Of a stretch of DNA of 64,000 bases, positions 57,175-64,000 are shown in pieces (the stretch's first letter is position 1; every line of letters starts with the position of its first letter). Origin of the DNA: Coleophoma eucalyptorum (Eukaryota; Ascomycota; Leotiomycetes; Helotiales; Dermateaceae); contig JALRME010000011.1 of the NCBI GenBank assembly GCA_026120035.1, positions 124,001 through 188,000 of the forward strand, given 5' to 3'. The notes under the pieces are model-generated. The model saw only the letters and a list, made by a program, of their open reading frames with translations. It ran no database searches and was not told where the DNA came from. A program made the translations under genes and the position numbers.

Positions 57175-60100
57175 ATGGCGGCGCAACCGCCCCCGTCCTC
57201 AACGTCGTCTAGACGTTCGAGGACGGGTGATAAGGTTGTTGGTTCATTCAGTATCGAAGATGAAATTGGAAAGGGAAGCTTTGCGACGGTGTATAGAGGT
57301 CGACACAAGGTACGTTAGTCACACAAACTGGACGACTATGTCCGTCTGTGCGAGCATCCATGCTAGGAATGCTTTCATCAGCCTACGATGTCCAGACATG
57401 TATCTCTTGGCCTTAATAGCTGTTTTGTGGTGTTGTAGCAGCTAACTGTTTTCTTTTAGGCTTCTGGAGCTCTTGTCGCGATCAAGTCGGTCAACCTTGG
57501 AAAACTTAATAAGAAGCTCAAGGATAACCTCTACTGCGAAATCGAGATCCTGCGAGGATTGCACCACCCACATATTGTTGCGCTAATCGACTGTAAGGAA
57601 TCATCGTCACATATCAATCTAGTGATGGAATATTGTGAATTGGGCGACCTCTCATATTTCATCCGGAAGCGAGATAAGCTGGCCGACAACCCAACACTGA
57701 GAGACATGGTCAGGAAATACCCCAATCCACCCGTAGGCGGTCTCAACGAAGTCATTGTACGACATTTCCTCAAACAGCTGGCCAGCGCCATGGAGTTCCT
57801 ACGAGAACGAGACTATATACATCGTGATGTCAAGCCGCAGAATCTACTGTTGCTTCCATCACCACAATTCCTCGCCAACAACAAGGCGATTCCACAAGTC
57901 ATGATCAGAAGCCACGATCCACTTGTTCCTATGGCTGGACTTTCATCGTTACCAATGTTAAAGCTCGCCGATTTCGGATTTGCTCGCACGCTGCCAAGAA
58001 CTTCGCTTGCCGAGACCCTCTGCGGATCTCCCCTTTACATGGCACCAGAAATTCTCCGCTATGAGAAGTATGACGCGAGAGCAGATCTCTGGTCTGTGGG
58101 GACTGTCCTTTTCGAGATGATCACAGGCAGGCCTCCTTTCCGTGCCACGAACCATGTCGAACTGCTCCGCAAGATTGAGCAGAGTGAAGACCATATTAAA
58201 TTCCCAAAAGACGTTGCAGTATCTCCAGTGCTGAAAGATCTCATCAAGGGACTCCTGAAGCGCACACCAGACGATCGTCTTCCGTTTGACAAGGCTTACC
58301 ATCACAAGGCTGTAGATGAGCCTATTCCTGGCTTGGTAGGTGATGACCGTCCTGAGCAAACCCTAGCTGCATCAAAACCGGCCGAAGAGATATCGCTTGG
58401 CCGCCAATCCTCTATTAAGAGAGATCGTAGAGAACAAATAACAAGTGAACGAACTACCAGGCATACAGAATCTCCAAGTTCTTCACCTCGAGACCGGCCT
58501 ATTCCTTCATCGTCTCCAAGAATACAAAGCCTCCGCCAGGAGGCTGGAACCTCACCACGACAAAGCACATCGCGTCCAGAATCGCGAGACCAACGACCGT
58601 CTCTCAATCCGTCAGCAACAGCTCCAATAGCACCAGTCCAAATAGTACGCCCCCATCGTTCTTCAAACGCAGACCAGAAAGCACCGGTCCAGAGAAGTCT
58701 TTTACGTGAAGATATCAAAGGTGCTGAAGATCCGGAACAAGATGTTCAAGATGCTCGTGAATATGTACTTGTTGAGAAACGTGCGGTGGAAGTAAATGCA
58801 CTAGCAGACCATATAGAGAATATGGGTGCGCCCCGACAAATCGGCCGTCGTAATACAAGTCAGGGCACACCTGTTTCAGTTACAGGTGCCGTGCCAGCCT
58901 CACCATCTACAACGGCTCAAATCGCCATTAGAGCAGGGAGACAACTCGTGCCACCTCAGAGACAAAACTCCTATCCTGGGAAGTCCTTTGGTAGCCCTTC
59001 CACGACATCTGCTATCACCAAGGCTCTCAATGGCGCTAGCTTACGGGTTTTCGGCATAGGTTTCTCGCCACACTTGATGGGTGGCAAGGGACAATCCCCT
59101 CCACAGCTTTACAGCCCTTTCCCAGCATATCCTATTTCACGACAGATTGGAGATGGTCGACCACTTGTGCCAGCCGATGAGGACTCTAAAGCCGTAGCCA
59201 GCATCGAGGAGTCAGCCACCCGCAGTGATGTTGTGTATGGATTTGCGGAAGTGAAGTACAAGCAGCTCATACCCTTATCACCATCTATGGACCATGGTCT
59301 CGGTGGACCTGTGGGTGACAGATCTGGAGAATCAGAGGATGAAGGTCTGACTGTGGATGCTGTTGTAGCACTTTCTGAGGAGGCTCTCGTGCTCTACGTT
59401 AAGGCTTTAGCTTTGCTCGCAAAGTCTATGGACATTGCCGGTGCTTGGTGGGCTCGAAGAAGCCGCGGCGAAGTCATTAATGGGCATGTCATGAGAAGCG
59501 AGTCCCCGAGCAGTATCAGTGCAGGCAACCGCATCAACAGTGCGGTTCAATGGGTTCGAAGCCGCTTCAATGAGGTTCTTGAGAAGGCTGAGTTTGTGCG
59601 ACTCAAACTTCTCCAAGCTCAAAAACAGCTACCAGAGGATCACCCAGGCCATCCCAAGAATCACGCAAGTGCTTCACGTTTAGCTAGCGCCTCGTCTGGT
59701 GAAGTCTTCTTGAGCTCTGGCATTACAGCAGAAAAGCTCATGTATGATCGAGCCATTGAGATGAGTCGCTCAGCTGCTATCAATGAGATTGCGAATGAAG
59801 ACCTTCCGGGTTGTGAGATCTCTTACATCACCGCAATTCGCATGCTCGAAGCCGTTCTTGAGAATGACGAAGAGCCTGTTCCGCAACGAAGACGCTCTTC
59901 TAGCTTAAGAGAGGACAACAGGGCAGACAGCAGCGCCGCCGTCAATGGTATAAACCTTGACGACAGGCAAGCAGTGTTGAAAGGTAATACTATATCGGCG
60001 TTCTTGCTTCAAATGCTAACCTGTATTAGTGGTTTCAACGATTCGCACCCGCTTACAGACGGTGAGAAAGAAGATGGCAATCATTGCAAAACACAACCCA

Positions 60101-60178
60101 CAGTCTACGTCGCCCCGACCGTCAAGTCTCGCTAGTGGTAGTACCACGCCCACAATTGCGAGGTCTCCTCCTCAATAA
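57175..60178 (+). CDS. ATG1: Autophagy-initiating serine/threonine kinase Atg1 (ULK family)
   Basis: Three exons, 57175-57309, 57460-59983 and 60030-60178, giving 935 aa. Atg1 starts autophagosome formation in a complex with Atg13 and Atg17 and is controlled by TORC1. Seen: glycine loop IGKGSFATVYRG (residues 31-42); VAIK with Lys54; ALIDCKESSSHINLVMEY; catalytic HRDVKPQN (166-173); DFG at 216-218; TLCGSPLYMAPE in the activation loop; and DLWSVGTVLFEM. A Ser/Pro/Arg-rich linker follows, with YVLV at 480-483, a likely Atg8-interacting motif. A C-terminal helical region (LSEEALVLYVKALALLAKSM; AEKLMYDRAIEMSR) fits the MIT domains that bind Atg13. The last intron (46 nt, CTAAC branch site) has no stop in frame; splicing gives VVSTIRTRLQ and a stop at 60176-60178. 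The start is the first in-frame ATG. Confidence 0.95.
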
Positions 60179-61782
60179 CTTCATTACGATGTTACGATGT
60201 TATATCCACAACAGCTGAAGGCGTTATCACCCGCCGAGAAATTCCGGCCGCCTTATACCTGCTTACGCAAAATCATTTTAGGCGTTTGGGTTTCTTTCGC
60301 CAGCCAGGATTTCAATGTCTATTGTTTAGAGTTTGATTTGGTTTTCTACCCTGTAGTTTCATATCTTGTGAATTTCTTTCTTTGCATGGTTCGGGATACG
60401 GCGTCTCATTCGGGTGAAGGTTCTCCAATATCTTTTCAAGTAGCGAGGATCAAGCGATGGGGTTGGCAAGGGATTTGGCGCTTTGATTCAGTCGAATTTT
60501 CGTTCTTTTCCTTTCCCCTGCAACTAATTGCAAGGCTTTGTCAATACCCCGGAAGCACTTGGCCCTTTGCCTTGTTTCTCTTATTCAACGATTTCACATT
60601 GCAGATAGAAGACACGAACAAACAGATTGGGAATGAGGAACAGAGTGCAGCAGCAGCTAGTTTGACACGGCGCGCTCGGGCTGGAGAGGGTGGCGACTAA
60701 ATCGCTCAGGACATGGTATGGTTTTATGGCGTATTCTTTTGGCTTCTTCCGTCTCTCTACCTCCTCTTCCATGATGCTCCTCTATTCTCGGTTCTGTTCT
60801 TCCTATATTTCATGGACCTATCGTTGTTATTCTCGGGTACTTCACAGGATCAACGTGGAATGCAGGGGCTAGGAGTCGAGGGAGATCTAGGCAAGGAGAG
60901 GGAATGCGGGGTTGGATCGACAAATAGAGCTTGAGCTGCCCTAAATTGGACTCCTGCTGAGATCATTGCAGACATGCGCACATTTCTAGCTCGAGTACTT
61001 AAGTGCCCATAGAAGAATTCAGCAATAACGTCCAACCATTATTCTTCTTTCTTGTCTTGTAGGTAATAACAATAATATATCATCGACCCACTCAGTGGTG
61101 TTGACACTTCACGAACTACCGCCTGCTTCTCTATCGGGCTTCGTCGCTAAGTCCATCGAAAGAAAGGGGCTTGTCATTTTCAACTCTGAAACTCCTTTGA
61201 ATTCACATCTTTTTAAACTCAGTAATCAGATTTATCTATGAAATTGTTGTAGCGTTCATTATCACGATTCGCACGGTGCATGAATTATGTCAACTGATTT
61301 ATGGGATGGCTTCGAAAAGATCATTTTGCAGCGCACCTCCAAGAAATGCATTTCGACCAATTATTACTATCGAAACTGAGAAGTAATAGAATTGATTCGT
61401 TATTCGAAGTAGCTTTAGTACAAGTTGTTTCTCGAAATTTATGGTATCATTCATTTACCCGAATCTTGAATGATCTATGGGTGCAGTTACAAGCTTCAGA
61501 ATCTCAAATAACAAACATAGGAAAAGGAAACGAGCTTGGAACTTAAAAGCTAAACAGGAAAGTAAAAACAGCTCGGAAACACGAATGCAAAAGCAAAAGC
61601 CGCGTTGTATGAGAGATCATGCATGCAGCAAAGGGGCCCAGGCCATCGGAAGCGTTAGAAAAACAACTGTTGTGAAAAACAAAGAGCTTGAAGTGAACGA
61701 CCCCAGACCCCTGCGAGATGAACCTCTTTCTCGTATAACTGCTGGGGTTTCTATAACTTTCAGTGTTCAGATCTGGCTCGCA
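60179..61782. other. Convergent intergenic region
   Basis: About 1.6 kb between the 3' ends of ATG1 and the zinc-finger gene. Open frames (for example 60197-60700) are Phe/Leu-rich but lack protein-like conservation signs. No gene seen. Confidence 0.5.
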
Positions 61783-63539
61783 CTAAACTATGCCGCCTCT
61801 TGATGCGAGTCTTGGAGGTAGTGGTTCCAACACCTGGAGTTCAACGTTAGCCCGAAAGACGATTTCCCACGACTTGTCCGAGTGTTGTATTTTGAGTCCA
61901 GATTGTCTAGTCATAAAAATCTTTCTTCCCTTCAACTCGGCTATTGGTAAGTCAGGCTCAGTCATGCACCATTTGTAGTCATGGAGTTTGGGGTCGTATC
62001 TGTCGTCGTAGTTGGCCCAGATCTCAGTGTAGTTCATATGATCGCGTTGCACCATCTTGATATTGGTCTCTAGTGCTTTTTGGACTATCCGTCGATGGCA
62101 TCCTCGTACTTCTTTGTTCGTACCTGTTATGGTAGTCATTATGTTATCGAACTCGATACCGCACGCTTCTGTCTTGGCATCCAATTGCTCCTTGAAGGCA
62201 GGATTCTTTTCCTCGAGGATGTAGTGCTCCTTGCAGAGGATTTCTGACACTTCTTTGTTAAAAACTTCATTACTATTAGAACATTGACTTAAAGAAGAAG
62301 ATCAGCGTCAAACCTACAGCGCTCAAGGGTAGCTCTCCATTTCTTGCACTCTGGGTAAAACTGGTGGCCAAAAATAAGATCTCTGAGGAGATAGGCCAGA
62401 AGTCCACGTGTGAAAATGAAGGGGTCAGGGAAGACAATCTTTGGGTTGGACAGCTGTGTAGCGATCTTTATATGTTCAGGTACTCCAAAAATTTCCCGAA
62501 TAGCTTTGACTAGCTTCGGGTGTGCCGATTGCTCATCCTTCATGAATGGTTGTTGCTCAAGGTTCAACTTCAAGATATTTCGCTCTTGTGTGTAAGCATT
62601 TCGACAAATAGACTCGCCCATGGTCTTGAGCTCCATGTTCATTTTCTGGTCTGGAAAATAGTCGTCATGGTGTTTTGTGGGGATGGTGTCAGGATGGACA
62701 TCTTTCGCCTGGCAACGATGATACAATCCTATGTTAGTTCCTGGATTTGCCAGCCGTACGGGAGCTCGAGGGTTAGGGTCATTTCCACCGTTACTTTCGC
62801 TATCTGAAATAAGGTCCTGGGCTTGCTCCTCCCGAGAAACACCACCCAAAGGCGATGTTTTGCTCAGAGGTTGGTTCTGCTTTCGATGATTGCTCTTTAT
62901 CTTAACTCGTACGATTCGGCGTTGCTGGACCACGTCCTGGCTATGATTCTTTGGTCGTTCTCGGGTGGACGTCTCCTGGACTTGAGGTCGCTTATTCTGG
63001 AGCTCCTCACTCTCTTCAGAGAATGCTCTCTTTCTTGTACCAAAATTGGACCCTGAACCGAACGCAGGAAGTAAGGTTCTGGAGCCTTGATATCCTTGTG
63101 GTCCTTGTGATTCTGGCACTTCAGAACTCTCTCTTCGTGGTTTCGAATCGCCGAATCCAAGGTGGCTCTCTTGCGTGACGCACTTCTTGGTACCAGCAGT
63201 TAGGCGAGATTGCTTGCGAGTTGCTTGAGTATTCTGTGATCCTCCTTCTCTCTTCCATTTCAAAGACCCCGAGATGCTCTCTTCTGTGGCCTGTCCATAT
63301 GATTGTTCATCGCTCGACGTTTCTTGAAATGTACTGTCAGTGTCATTTTCTTCCTTAGGTTGGTACCGTGGAGCAGCTTTTTGCGAAGCACCAGTGGCAC
63401 TATCCAAATGCTTGTTCTTAATGTGACATGCCAAGCTGGACTTTAATTTGTATTTCTTGTCACATTTGTCGCAATGAAAGGCTTTTTCGTCTTGAGGGGA
63501 GTTGGAGCTCATGATAGCGTCTTCCCTTGGAAACTTCAA
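61783..63539 (-). CDS. C2H2 zinc-finger protein of unknown role
   Basis: Two exons on the minus strand, preferred model 63539-62318 and 62249-61783 (562 aa). The intron has a GTAGGT donor, a CTAAT-type branch site and an AAG acceptor (68 nt). An alternative 41-nt intron, 62313-62273, also keeps frame. Seen: one C2H2 finger at residues 23-44 (C-x2-C-x12-H-x4-H, in FHCDKCDKKYKLKSSLACH). A long disordered basic region rich in Arg, Lys, Gln and Ser follows. The last ~260 residues look folded (HPKLVKAIREIFGVPEHIKI; LLAYLLRDLIFGHQFYP; a second part with ETNIKMVQRDHMNYTEIW). The folded part has no family I can name. The single finger plus basic stretches suggest a nuclear, perhaps DNA-binding, protein. 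An ATG at 63512 (MSSNSPQ) could also be the start. Confidence 0.75.
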
Positions 63540-64000
63540 GGTTGAGTGATCTTTGATGAAAAGACTTGGCGAGGGGGAAGGTTTCGAGAATGTTGGAAGG
63601 CTTGGGCTCTTAACTTCTAGAGCAAATTAGCAAGATAATAAAAAGAAGTACACCAGTGGATTGTCTATACTTTTAGGGGACATGAAAAGGTTGGAGCCTG
63701 GCTGTGTTTTCTTCCTTGTTTGTGTTAGAAATCTAGGAAGAAGAAGTCAAGAGAAAGTCAAATTTCTTTGTTCAAGTGGCACCCTTTCAAAGGCTTTAAC
63801 CGTGCCGACAATTGCTACTGTTGTGCATACTCAACTACAATACCAAGCGTGCTATTTAACTTCACCAATATGCCACATGAAAAACCAAAGCATAGAAGCG
63901 CGTGATACAATAAAGAAACTCAACTTCAACACTCGCGACTTACGTCGGTTCTCGACAATACACGCATGGAAGTGCATCTTTCAATATCGCAACTTGCTTA
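63540..64000. other. Upstream flank of the zinc-finger gene
   Basis: 460 bp to the window edge, expected to hold the promoter of the minus-strand zinc-finger gene. No gene seen. Confidence 0.5.

Noticed and set aside
1..64000. CRISPR arrays, insertion sequences, rRNA or transposons
   Set aside because: No regularly spaced repeats, terminal repeats, transposase or rRNA-like stretches seen; the sequence is eukaryotic.

Overview
The window is nuclear DNA of a filamentous ascomycete (Pezizomycotina). Genes carry short introns, mostly 41-90 nt with a few of 230-250 nt, usually with GTAAGT/GTGAGT/GTATGT-like donors and TAG/CAG/AAG acceptors. Intergenic spaces are long, and the recognisable proteins are fungal orthologues. 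A leotiomycete is plausible from the feel of the proteins, but I cannot prove this without searches. I see no transposon, rRNA, tRNA, CRISPR or viral sequence.

Layout, left to right: the N-terminal piece of an unidentified gene (minus); a K-Cl cotransporter of the SLC12/Vhc1 type; a disordered basic/acidic protein; a nitronate monooxygenase (minus); taxilin (minus), divergent from the mitochondrial presequence protease Cym1/PreP; ornithine decarboxylase; a DEDDy 3'-5' exonuclease (minus), divergent from six-exon LSM5; a three-exon unknown protein (minus); RNA polymerase II subunit RPB11 (minus), divergent from a second nitronate monooxygenase whose 3' end is a 62-bp tandem duplication; a tail-anchored-like membrane protein (minus); then 6.2 kb without a convincing gene.

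The right half holds an unknown protein with a four-cysteine motif; a CobW/COG0523 GTPase (minus), divergent from a small hydrophilic protein; a 78-residue single-pass membrane protein (minus); a large F-box-like protein with a Gln/Ser/His-rich tail (minus); a Dal5/Tna1-like MFS transporter, convergent with GPI mannosyltransferase GPI10/PIG-B (minus); ornithine aminotransferase; autophagy kinase ATG1 with a short upstream ORF; and a C2H2 zinc-finger protein (minus).

The genes are mostly housekeeping and do not form a cluster. Ornithine decarboxylase and ornithine aminotransferase act on the same metabolite but lie about 32 kb apart with unrelated genes between them. Exon structures were worked out by hand from reading frame, splice signals and remembered family motifs. 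Several genes (LSM5, RPB11, the first MFS exon, the N-terminal exons of the exonuclease and the 286-aa protein) appear only after splicing. I found no clear evidence for a new biological system. The best leads are the reading-frame-ambiguous small spliced locus in the 6.2-kb gap, the ATG1 upstream ORF, the NMO tandem duplication and the long exon-like intron of the cotransporter gene.
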